From DASRBA01 sp036559665 (GTDB lineage: Bacteria > Myxococcota > Myxococcia > Myxococcales > Myxococcaceae), in NCBI GenBank assembly GCA_036559665.1, contig DATBSS010000716.1:1-5486 (forward strand): a stretch of DNA of 5,486 bases, given 5' to 3'. Shown one piece after another: positions 1-5,486 of this stretch (positions are counted from its first letter, which is position 1; the number at the start of each line of letters is the position of its first letter). Under the pieces are notes generated by a model. The model searched no databases and had not been told where the DNA came from. It saw only the letters and a program-made list of their open reading frames with translations. The translations under genes and the position numbers were made by a program.

Positions 1-703
1 CGGGCTCACCCCACCGCCTCAGCCGTCCGCTCCGGCGCAGTCACCTCCGGCTTCATCATCCGGAAAGTGGTTCCGCGACCCCGGGGTCAGCCGGAGCCTC
101 TTCGCGCCCACCGGCTTCACGCTCGAACACGGCGAGCGCCTCCTCAAGGTGGAGGCGATCTACGTCGCCTTCGAGCTCGGGATCGCGGATCACCTCTCCG
201 TCGAGCTCGGCACCGTGTACCCGGGGTGGCTCGTGGGGGCGATCAACGGGGAGGCCGGGGTGAAGTGGGGAACCGACCTCAACGAGCAGTGGCACGTGGC
301 GGTCTCCGCCCTGGCCGGCGGGTTTCCGTGGAGCTTCACCTTGGGCTCCGGCGCGATGGGGCTGGGCACGGTGACCTACGGCTCGCGGGACGCCAACGTG
401 ACCTGCTCCGCCGGCGCGGTGATGATGGGCTTGGCTTCGTCCAAGGCGAGCCCGGTCGGAGAGGCCGCGCTGTATTACCGCCTCACGCAGAACCTCGCCC
501 TGGAGACCGAGCACTGGTTCTCGTACCTGCGCGGTCCCGACCCCAGCTTCTTGATGATCCACGCCGGCGGCGTCCGGCTGATGTTCGAGTCCGTCGCCAT
601 CCACGCGGGCGCGATGTCGATATCCACGATGGCGACATCGGCGCCCGGAGCCACCCTCTCGGTCTGGCCGTGGGTGGGCCTGACCTGGCTGACGACCTCG
701 TAG
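1..703 (+). CDS. Probable outer-membrane beta-barrel protein, 5' end outside window
   Basis: The frame is open from the left edge to the TAG at 701-703, giving 233 visible residues; the true start and any signal peptide lie upstream. The first ~20 visible residues are a Pro/Ser/Ala-rich linker (TPPPQPSAPAQSPPASSS). A body of alternating polar and hydrophobic stretches rich in Gly, Tyr and Trp follows, as expected for transmembrane beta-strands. Recognisable blocks are SLFAPTGFTLEHGE just after the linker, a TEHWF block about two thirds through, and a C-terminal PWVGLTW block with aromatic residues near the end. From memory these match a widespread uncharacterised family of barrel-like proteins that begin with an F-x-P-T-A/G segment and end in PWVGxxW. 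The role is unknown; outer-membrane location is inferred. An ATG at 149-151 opens a shorter in-frame version, but it would cut off the conserved FAPT block, so I do not take it as the start. Confidence 0.72.
   Translation, partial: GLTPPPQPSAPAQSPPASSSGKWFRDPGVSRSLFAPTGFTLEHGERLLKVEAIYVAFELGIADHLSVELGTVYPGWLVGAINGEAGVKWGTDLNEQWHVAVSALAGGFPWSFTLGSGAMGLGTVTYGSRDANVTCSAGAVMMGLASSKASPVGEAALYYRLTQNLALETEHWFSYLRGPDPSFLMIHAGGVRLMFESVAIHAGAMSISTMATSAPGATLSVWPWVGLTWLTTS
608..645. repeat. Inverted repeat inside the barrel gene
   Basis: CGATGTCG at 612-619 is matched by its exact complement CGACATCG at 633-640. The arms extend by four more pairs (GGCG 608-611 with CGCC 642-645) past a one-base bulge at 641. 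The loop is 13 bases. It lies within the coding region, about 55 bases before the stop codon. The repeat is directly visible; a function as hairpin or binding site is not shown. Confidence 0.4.
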
Positions 704-870
704 TCTTCAAGGTCGGCCAGCTTCGGCAGGTTATCGAGACGGTCCAGACCTTGGACCTCTCCCGGTTTCGGTGCTTCCCGCCGGGCACGCTGGCACCGGA
801 CGCGCGGCAAACCGGCGCGGATGGCCATGGTATAGGGCCCCGTATGCCTGGTGAGGCGGGGCGCTAAGCC
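704..870. other. Intergenic region between barrel gene and membrane protein gene
   Basis: No convincing gene lies in these 167 bases. GGTCCA at 741-746 pairs with TGGACC at 752-757 around a 5-base loop. This could be a weak terminator for the upstream gene, but no clear run of T follows. A TATAGG at 831-836 could be a -10 box for the gene starting at 871, yet no TTGACA-like -35 sits 16-18 bases before it. The ribosome binding signal for the 871 start is poor: GAGG at 853-856 is 14 bases away and GGGG at 858-861 is 9 bases away. Confidence 0.5.
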
Positions 871-3036
871 GTGCACGCGACGTTCGCCGACCGGCTCCCG
901 GGCGGGGCGGCCCTCGCGCTCTGCTTCCTGGCGTACCAGCTGCTGGTGCTGCTCATGGGGTACGGAGCGGCGCTGCTCCTGTTGCCCCGCTCCGCCAGGC
1001 GGGACTCGCTGGCGCTGGCGCCGCCGATCGGGTTCTGCGTCCTGGTCGCCTGCGCCTGGCACCTGATGTACCTCGGCCCGCGGGGGACGGACCACGCGTG
1101 GCGCTGGGTGGTGGGGATCGGGATCGCCCTGACCGCGGCGGGCTGCGTGGTGAGGCGGCGGGAGCTCCGCCAGACGCTCGACCGCGACGTGCTCTGCCTC
1201 TTCGCCTGCGCCGCCGCCTCCGTCCTCATCTACGCCTACCCGACCCTGCGCGAGGCGCACCTCACCGCGGCGGGCCAGAACAACGACCTGTCCAGCTACT
1301 CCGCGGTCGAACGGCAGCTCCAGGTGCTCCCGGGCGACACACCCAAGGGACCCGATGACCAGCTCGGCCTGGTGCACTTCGGACGGACGACCGTGGCCGG
1401 CGCGTACCTGGCCACCGCCACGCTCTCGTCGGCGCTGCGCGTCCCCACCTACCAACTGCAGACCGCCTCGCTCGCGGCGTACGCGTTCTGGGGCGCGCTG
1501 CTGGCGGGCCTGTTCGCGCTCCGGGTGCTCGGCTTCCGGCGCGGCGGCGCGATGCTGGTGGCACTCCTGGCCGGCACCGCCCGCGTCACGCTCTACGCGG
1601 CGTGGTGCGCCTTCAAGGCCTCGCTGGCCGGCACCGCCCTGTTCCTGGCGCTGCTGGTGATCGCCGTCCCCGCCTTCGCCGGCCCCCCATCCGAACGCCC
1701 CATCGCGCGGGCGCCGCTGATGGCCCTCCTCGGCGCCGGGCTGATGCTGACCTACCCGCACCAGGTGCCGATCGTCTGGGGCCTCCTGGGCGCCCTGGCA
1801 CTGGCCCACGCCTTCGTGCAGCGGCGCTGGGGCGCGCTGCGGGATGGCGCGGTGCTCCTGGGCGCCGGCCTGTGGGGCGCGGCGGCGCTCAGCCCCGAGC
1901 GGGTGGGGACCATGGTCGCCTACTTCCTCGAGATCAAGACCAGCCACGCCGGCTACGAGATGGGCGCGCTCAACCCGCCCTCGCTGCTGGGGCTCTCCGG
2001 CGACGGGCCCGACTGGAGCCTCCCGTTCGGGTGGCCCGGCCAGGTCGCGGCGTCGCTGGCGGTGGCAGCCCTGGCGCTCTGGGGCCTGCGCCGGACCTGG
2101 GGCCTGGACCGCCCGGCGGCGATCACGGCCGCCGCGCTGCTGGGGATCCTGGGGCTGGGGTACGTCGCCTTGCTCCTGACCGAACAGCCCATGGAGCCCG
2201 CCGGGTACAAGCCGTTCAAGCTGGTGAGCTTCTTCTACCCGGCGGGGCTGGCCTGCCTGCTACTGGCGTTCCGGGAGCTGCGGCCCACCCTGGGGAACTG
2301 GGCGGACCGGCTCAAGGTGGCCGGTGCCGCCGGGCTGGCGGCGTCCGTCGCGCTGCTCTCCGCGGCGAGCGCGCGGGAGCGGAGGCCGCTGATGCCGGTG
2401 GCGCTCCCGGAGTACGCCGACCTGCAGCGGCTGGAGACCGATCCGCGGATCGAATCCATCAACATCGTCACGCCCGACTTCTGGGAGGCGATGTGGCAGA
2501 CGGCGTTCCTTTTGCGCAAGCCGCTCTCCCTCAAGCACCGGACGTACTACGACCCGAGCCCGCGGCTGGCCGGGGCGTGGGACCTGGAACGGGTGCCCGC
2601 GCCCGACGACGTGCTGCTGCAGGCGCCCGCGGAGTCAGGAGCGATCGTCCCGGTCAACGCCCGCTACCAACTGCGGCGGCACGGGTTCGCGCCTAGCGTC
2701 CAGTTCGGAGGTGGGTGGTCCTTCGCCGAGCCCCGCCACCGCTGGACGACCGCCCGGCGCCCGTCGCTCCGCCTCGAGGCCGACGAGGGCCGGACCCTGG
2801 CCCTGGAGCTGCGGTACCAGCACCTGGCCCCGGGCACGACCTTCGACGTGCTCCTCGACGGCAGGCCGCTGGGCCGCTGCCCGGAACCGAACGCGTGCTC
2901 GCTGGGGCCGTTCGAGCTTCCCGCCGGACGGCACACCCTGGCCTTCGACAGCTCGGCGGAGCCGCGCAGCCCGGGGCCGGGGGACCCCAGGACGCTGGGG
3001 ACCTCCTTCTGGCTGATCCAGCTCGCTCCGCCCTGA
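871..3036 (+). CDS. Polytopic membrane protein, possible GT-C type glycosyltransferase
   Basis: This 721-residue protein starts at GTG; a TAA two codons upstream in the same frame (865-867) excludes any earlier start, and the next candidate, ATG at 955, lies inside the first membrane helix. Residues 1-500 hold about 12-15 hydrophobic helices, roughly at 12-38, 48-67, 77-94, 106-122, 199-220, 226-270, 281-316, 325-342, 391-406, 417-436, 451-467 and 481-499. A polar loop after helix four (about 123-170) carries QNNDLSSY with Asp139. A YKPFKLVSFFYP block (446-457) precedes the penultimate helix. Residues 500-721 are soluble; the last ~85 (LRLEADEG, FDVLLDGRPLG, FELPAGRHTLAF) look like a beta-sandwich. 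Many helices, an acidic first large loop and a C-terminal extramembrane domain are typical of GT-C lipid-sugar transferases. No named family is recognised, so the function is inference. A polymerase or transporter of surface polysaccharide is an alternative. It is convergent with tsf. Confidence 0.8.
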   Translation: MHATFADRLPGGAALALCFLAYQLLVLLMGYGAALLLLPRSARRDSLALAPPIGFCVLVACAWHLMYLGPRGTDHAWRWVVGIGIALTAAGCVVRRRELRQTLDRDVLCLFACAAASVLIYAYPTLREAHLTAAGQNNDLSSYSAVERQLQVLPGDTPKGPDDQLGLVHFGRTTVAGAYLATATLSSALRVPTYQLQTASLAAYAFWGALLAGLFALRVLGFRRGGAMLVALLAGTARVTLYAAWCAFKASLAGTALFLALLVIAVPAFAGPPSERPIARAPLMALLGAGLMLTYPHQVPIVWGLLGALALAHAFVQRRWGALRDGAVLLGAGLWGAAALSPERVGTMVAYFLEIKTSHAGYEMGALNPPSLLGLSGDGPDWSLPFGWPGQVAASLAVAALALWGLRRTWGLDRPAAITAAALLGILGLGYVALLLTEQPMEPAGYKPFKLVSFFYPAGLACLLLAFRELRPTLGNWADRLKVAGAAGLAASVALLSAASARERRPLMPVALPEYADLQRLETDPRIESINIVTPDFWEAMWQTAFLLRKPLSLKHRTYYDPSPRLAGAWDLERVPAPDDVLLQAPAESGAIVPVNARYQLRRHGFAPSVQFGGGWSFAEPRHRWTTARRPSLRLEADEGRTLALELRYQHLAPGTTFDVLLDGRPLGRCPEPNACSLGPFELPAGRHTLAFDSSAEPRSPGPGDPRTLGTSFWLIQLAPP

Positions 3037-3039
3037 GCG

Positions 3040-3699
3040 CTAGGACTTGACCGCGGCGATGGTCTTCTCGACCTCGGCGGCCAGGTCCTCCTTCTTCTTC
3101 TCGATGCCCTCGCCCACCTGGTAGCGGACGAAGCGCCGGATGGAGATGTTCTCGCCGATCTTGGCGATCTTCTCGGTGACCAGCTCGGAGATGCGCTTCT
3201 TGTCGTCCTTCACCCAGAACTGGTCCACCAGGCAGACGGTCTCGTAGTACTTCCCCATCTTGCCCTCGAGGATCTTCTCGATCATCTGCTCCGGCTTCTT
3301 CTGCTCGCGGAGCAGGGCGCGCTGGACCTCCTTCTCCTTCTCCAGCGCGTCGGTGGGGACCTCCTCGCGGCGCACGAAGAGCGGGTTGGCGGCGGCGATG
3401 TGCATCGCCAGGTCCTTCACCAGCGCCTGGAAGTCCTCGTTCCGCGCGACGAAGTCCGTCTCGCAGTTGACCTCCACCAGCACGCCGATCCGCCCGCCGT
3501 GCACGTAGGTGCCCACCAGGCCCTCGGCGGCCACCCGGCCCGCCTTCTTGATGGCGCCGGTGATGCCCTTCTTGCGCAGCCACTCCTCGGCCTTGACGAA
3601 GTCGCCGCCGTTCTCGGCGAGCGCCTTCTTGCAGTCCATCATCCCGGCCCCGGTCTTCTCCCGGAGCTCCTTCACCATCGACGCAGAGACGTCGGCCAC
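3040..3699 (-). CDS. tsf: Translation elongation factor Ts (EF-Ts), short form
   Basis: EF-Ts is the cytoplasmic nucleotide exchange factor that releases GDP from EF-Tu. The protein has 219 residues. Residues 1-55 form the N-terminal UBA-like module with the family signature (LREKTGAGMMDCKKAL at 12-27, then KAEEWLRKKG). The core contains the EF-Tu contact motif TDFV at 81-84 within NCETDFVARNEDF. The C-terminal part has the family blocks CLVDQFWVKD (156-165) and ENISIRRFVRYQVGEGIEKK. It is clearly shorter than the ~283 residues of the E. coli protein and resembles the compact forms known from Thermus (196 residues). The start is GTG at 3699-3697, fixed by a perfect AGGAGG nine bases upstream. 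It lies 30 bases after rpsB and is very likely co-transcribed with it. Its TAG stop is 3 bases from the convergent membrane protein gene. Confidence 0.97.
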   Translation of the reverse strand: MADVSASMVKELREKTGAGMMDCKKALAENGGDFVKAEEWLRKKGITGAIKKAGRVAAEGLVGTYVHGGRIGVLVEVNCETDFVARNEDFQALVKDLAMHIAAANPLFVRREEVPTDALEKEKEVQRALLREQKKPEQMIEKILEGKMGKYYETVCLVDQFWVKDDKKRISELVTEKIAKIGENISIRRFVRYQVGEGIEKKKEDLAAEVEKTIAAVKS

Positions 3700-3708
3700 T
3701 GTCGCAAA

Positions 3709-3714
3709 CCTCCT
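3709..3714 (-). promoter_or_regulatory. Ribosome binding site of tsf
   Basis: The - strand reads AGGAGG here, a perfect Shine-Dalgarno core nine bases before the GTG start of tsf. It lies wholly within the 30-base rpsB-tsf spacer. It fixes the GTG as the start and suggests strong independent initiation, in keeping with the need for more EF-Ts than coupling alone would give. Confidence 0.85.
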
Positions 3715-3729
3715 ACCGCGAGTGCTGGG

Positions 3730-4716
3730 CTACGAATCCTTGGCGACTTCCGGGGCCCCGGCCGCTTCCTCCAGCTGCTCGGGAGGAGGCGCCGCGTCCG
3801 GCGACGCACCACCCGGCTGGGCCTTCAGCTCCACCAGCGGCCCCGGCCGCTCGACCTGGCCGCGGTCGCGGTCACGCGGGGGCCCGCGCCGGTCGCGGTC
3901 GCGATCGAACCGCCGCGGCTGGCGCCGCTCGTCGCCGCGGCGCTGCTCCTCCTCCTGGTCCCGGTCCGCCGCGCCCGAGGCCTGGTACCGCGCCCGGCCC
4001 TCGATGCAGGCATCCGCCACCTTGGAGGTGAACAGCTTGATGGAGCGGATGGCGTCGTCGTTGCCGGGGATGACGAAGTCGATCCCCTCCGGGTCGCAGT
4101 TGGTGTCCACCACGCCGATCACCGGGATGCCCAGGCGGGACGCCTCGTGGACCGCGATGTGCTCCTTCTTGGGGTCGATGACGAAGACGCAACCGGGCAG
4201 CCGGGCCAGCTCCTTCACGCCGCCCAGGTTCTTCTCCAGCTTCATCCGCTCCCGTTCGAGGTTGGCGACCTCCTTCTTGGGGAGCCGCTCGAAGGTGCCG
4301 TCCTCGGCCATCTTCTCCAGGGCCTTCAACCGGTCGATGCCCTGCTTGATGGTCTTGAAGTTGGTCAGCGTCCCGCCCAGCCAGCGGGAGGTGACGTTGA
4401 ACTGGCCGGCCCGCACCGACTCCTCGCGGATGGTGTCCTGGGCCTGCTTCTTGGTCCCCACGAACAGCACCGACCCGCCGCGGGCGGTGACGTCGGCCAC
4501 GAACTTGAACGCGGCCCGCGCCATCTGCACCGTCTTCTGCAGGTCGATGATGTAGATGCCGTTCCGGGCGCCGAAGATGTACGGCTTCATCTTCGGGTTC
4601 CAGCGCTTGGTCTGGTGGCCGAAGTGCACCCCGGCCTCCAGGAGCTGCTTCATGGTGATGCCGCCGGCGGCGGCCATGGCCTGCGCTTGCGTCTGCTGCG
4701 TCTCCTGCGTGTCCAT
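3730..4716 (-). CDS. rpsB: 30S ribosomal protein S2 with long charged C-terminal tail
   Basis: S2 is a small-subunit protein bound at the back of the 30S head-body junction, added late in assembly. The 328-residue product has the full S2 core at about 20-246: MKQLLEAGVHFGHQ (22-35), KRWNPKMKPYIFGARNGIYI (37-56), LFVGTKKQAQ (84-93), SRWLGGTLTNF (110-120), the helical hairpin around 125-175, FVIDPKKEHIAVHEA (178-192) and GIPVIGVVDTNCDP (196-209). Two parts go beyond the usual ~240-260 residues: a Gln-rich 19-residue N-terminal leader (MDTQETQQTQAQ) and an 82-residue tail. The tail is first Arg/Asp/Glu-rich with DRDRDRR and RDRDRG stretches (249-290), then Pro/Ala-rich and acidic. Start: ATG at 4716-4714 with purine-rich AAGGG and GGGA upstream; internal Met14 and Met22 lack a good binding site. 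tsf follows 30 bases downstream. Confidence 0.97.
   Translation of the reverse strand: MDTQETQQTQAQAMAAAGGITMKQLLEAGVHFGHQTKRWNPKMKPYIFGARNGIYIIDLQKTVQMARAAFKFVADVTARGGSVLFVGTKKQAQDTIREESVRAGQFNVTSRWLGGTLTNFKTIKQGIDRLKALEKMAEDGTFERLPKKEVANLERERMKLEKNLGGVKELARLPGCVFVIDPKKEHIAVHEASRLGIPVIGVVDTNCDPEGIDFVIPGNDDAIRSIKLFTSKVADACIEGRARYQASGAADRDQEEEQRRGDERRQPRRFDRDRDRRGPPRDRDRGQVERPGPLVELKAQPGGASPDAAPPPEQLEEAAGAPEVAKDS
3847..3972 (-). repeat. Arg/Asp-rich low-complexity segment coding for the S2 tail
   Basis: This stretch codes for residues 249-290 of S2. On the + strand it contains near-tandem GGTCGC units (around 3862-3876 and 3891-3907), which encode the alternating Arg-Asp pairs. Short-unit repetition of this kind can change length by replication slippage. 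The protein segment is expected to be disordered and may contact RNA through its arginines; that is inference. Confidence 0.55.
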
Positions 4717-4720
4717 CGAT

Positions 4721-4733
4721 TCCCTTTTCCCTT
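4721..4733 (-). promoter_or_regulatory. Ribosome binding region of rpsB
   Basis: The - strand reads AAGGGAAAAGGGA, then ATCG and the ATG. The GGGA is 4 bases and the AAGGG 12 bases from the start codon, so neither has ideal spacing. The doubled site is less perfect than the AGGAGG of tsf, which would leave room for control of initiation. Confidence 0.55.
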
Positions 4734-4793
4734 AGGTTGTGTCCGCCACGCCTGCGGGTCCACTTCCGGCGCCGCCTCCCCCTGGAGGGAGAC

Positions 4794-4825
4794 CTCTCCG
4801 CTCGCTCCCGCGAGCTTCTGGAGAG
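4794..4825 (-). promoter_or_regulatory. Bulged hairpin with GNRA-type loop in the rpsB leader
   Basis: As RNA from the - strand this reads CUCUCC, AGAA, GCUCGC, GGGA, GCGAGC, GGAGAG. GCUCGC and GCGAGC form a perfect 6-pair stem closed by GGGA, which fits the GNRA tetraloop rule. CUCUCC and GGAGAG form a second perfect 6-pair stem below it, with AGAA bulged out on the 5' side. It lies 78-109 bases before the rpsB start codon. S2 is known to control its own operon through the rpsB leader in Escherichia coli; whether this hairpin does the same here is inference, and it does not look like a copy of the enterobacterial element. Confidence 0.4.
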
Positions 4826-4925
4826 CACCCGGCGCCGACGCCGACGTGTGTGAGATGACTTCGACCGCTACCATCTACCGCCCACCCAGCCCTACCGGCC
4901 GAGCGGAGCGGTGTAAGTACCAGAA

Positions 4926-4954
4926 CGCCTGAAGCGCTCGCAAGCTTTCAGGCG
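4926..4954 (-). terminator. Candidate terminator of secA, overlapping its stop codon
   Basis: CGCCTGAA at 4926-4933 and TTCAGGCG at 4947-4954 are exact complements, with two further GC pairs possible across a bulged A. The secA TGA (4950-4948) lies in the 5' arm of the RNA stem. After the stem the - strand reads TTCTGGTACTTAC, only moderately T-rich, so this is a weak intrinsic terminator at best. Confidence 0.4.
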
Positions 4955-5486
4955 GCCTCGGCTGAACCGTGGCATTTCTTGTACTTCTTGCCCGAGCCGC
5001 ACGGGCAAGGGTCGTTCCGGCCCACCCGGGGGCCCTCCCGCTTGGCCACCTTCTGGGCAGGCTCCCGCTCCAGCTTGCCCTCGGCGTTGGCGCGGCCCTC
5101 CTGGGCCTGCTTGGCCCGCTGGGCCATCAACCGCTGCAAGCGCGCCGTCTCCTCGGCAGTGGCGTCCGCGCGCTGCACCTGGACGCGCATCATCTGGCTG
5201 ACGAACTGGTGGTTGATGGCCGAGAGCATCTGGATGAAGCCCTCGTAGCCTTCCTTCTTGTACTCCTGCTTGGGGTCCTTCTGGCCGTACCCGCGCAGGC
5301 CGATGCCCTGGCGGAGGTGCTCCATCCCGGTGAGGTGGTCCTTCCACAGCTGGTCGATGGTGGCCAGGAAGCGGACCTGGAGGAAGCGGAGGAACTGCTC
5401 GCCGGCCTCGGCCTCGCGCGCGGCGTAGGTCTTCTCCACCACCTTGTAGATCTGCTCCTGGAGCTCCTCCTTGGTCCGCTTCCTGG
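4948..5486 (-). CDS. secA: Preprotein translocase ATPase SecA, C-terminal part only
   Basis: SecA is the ATPase motor that drives unfolded preproteins through the SecYEG channel at the inner membrane. Only the last 178 codons are in the window; the frame stays open to the right edge, so the start and ATPase domains lie outside. The visible part begins in the helical scaffold/wing region with the family blocks IDQLWKDHLTGMEHLRQGI and LRGYGQKDPKQEYK (about 5260-5358). A charged, probably flexible Gln/Lys/Glu linker follows. The protein ends in the SEC-C zinc-binding module, RNDPCPCGSGKKYKKCHG, with Cys, Cys, Cys and His ligands (codons 4969-5007), which in known SecA proteins binds SecB and phospholipid. 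The stop is followed by a candidate terminator and the rpsB leader on the same strand. Identity is certain from the two signatures together. Confidence 0.97.
   Translation of the reverse strand, partial: RKRTKEELQEQIYKVVEKTYAAREAEAGEQFLRFLQVRFLATIDQLWKDHLTGMEHLRQGIGLRGYGQKDPKQEYKKEGYEGFIQMLSAINHQFVSQMMRVQVQRADATAEETARLQRLMAQRAKQAQEGRANAEGKLEREPAQKVAKREGPRVGRNDPCPCGSGKKYKKCHGSAEAA

Larger units (their letters stand above)
4717..4947. other. Intergenic region secA-rpsB, containing the rpsB leader
   Basis: The 231 bases between the secA stop and the rpsB start contain no credible gene. On the - strand they hold, in order, the candidate secA terminator, an unstructured GC-rich part, a bulged hairpin at 4794-4825, a smaller hairpin (CTCCC 4776-4780 with GGGAG 4787-4791) and the purine-rich ribosome binding region at 4721-4733. 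The rpsB promoter should be here, but I find no convincing -35/-10 pair on the - strand. Confidence 0.6.

Noticed and set aside
149..703. Complete 184-residue gene starting at ATG 149
   Set aside because: The same frame is open to the left edge, and the conserved FAPTGFTL block lies before this ATG, so the gene is a partial longer one.
807..836. Promoter for the gene at 871 with TATAGG at 831-836
   Set aside because: The hexamers 16-18 bases upstream (CAAACC, GCAAAC) do not resemble TTGACA, so it is not better than chance.
475..1947. Long open frame on the - strand opposite the barrel and membrane protein genes
   Set aside because: It lies antisense to two well-supported genes, is rich in Arg, Gly, Gln and Ala as antisense GC-rich frames are, and shows no recognisable domain. 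The part over 600-790 looks slightly protein-like (LPKLADLEDYEVVSQV), but it overlaps the conserved end of the barrel gene and runs on into unconvincing sequence.
3841..3960. CRISPR-like or tandem repeat array
   Set aside because: The repeated GGTCGC units are irregular, in frame and encode Arg-Asp pairs of the S2 tail; there are no spacers.
3400..4932. 510-codon open frame on the + strand opposite tsf and rpsB
   Set aside because: It is the antisense shadow of rpsB and tsf, both certain; its composition (Leu, His, Arg, Val, Gly) is typical of such shadows.
4914..4942. rpsB promoter with TTGCGA (- strand) and TACTTA 18 bases downstream
   Set aside because: The -10 match is poor and the elements fall inside the candidate secA terminator.

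Overview
This is a GC-rich window whose coding density and protein types suggest a member of the Myxococcota (former Deltaproteobacteria). The pointers are a delta-type ribosomal protein S2 with a long charged tail, a short 219-residue EF-Ts, and an outer-membrane-like beta-barrel protein of a kind I associate with myxobacteria. No rRNA or other phylogenetic marker is present, so the placement is an inference.

The left half is read on the + strand. Positions 1-703 hold the 3' part of a gene for a probable outer-membrane beta-barrel protein; its start lies outside the window. After a 167-base gap, positions 871-3036 encode a 721-residue polytopic membrane protein with a soluble C-terminal region, most like a GT-C type glycosyltransferase in architecture but not identifiable to a named family.

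The right half is read on the - strand and is housekeeping. It holds the C-terminal 178 codons of secA (4948-5486), then a 231-base spacer, then rpsB (3730-4716) and tsf (3040-3699) as a tight pair separated by 30 bases. rpsB-tsf is the classical translation operon of S2 and EF-Ts. The spacer carries a stem-loop overlapping the secA stop codon (candidate terminator) and a bulged hairpin with a GNRA-type loop in the rpsB leader (candidate control element).

The two halves meet tail to tail: the stop codons of the membrane protein gene and tsf are only 3 bases apart, so any transcription stop for either gene must lie inside the other gene. I see no mobile element, CRISPR array, tRNA or rRNA, and no clear new multi-gene system. 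The points most worth a second look are the unassigned membrane protein, the structured rpsB leader and the Arg/Asp-rich tail of S2.
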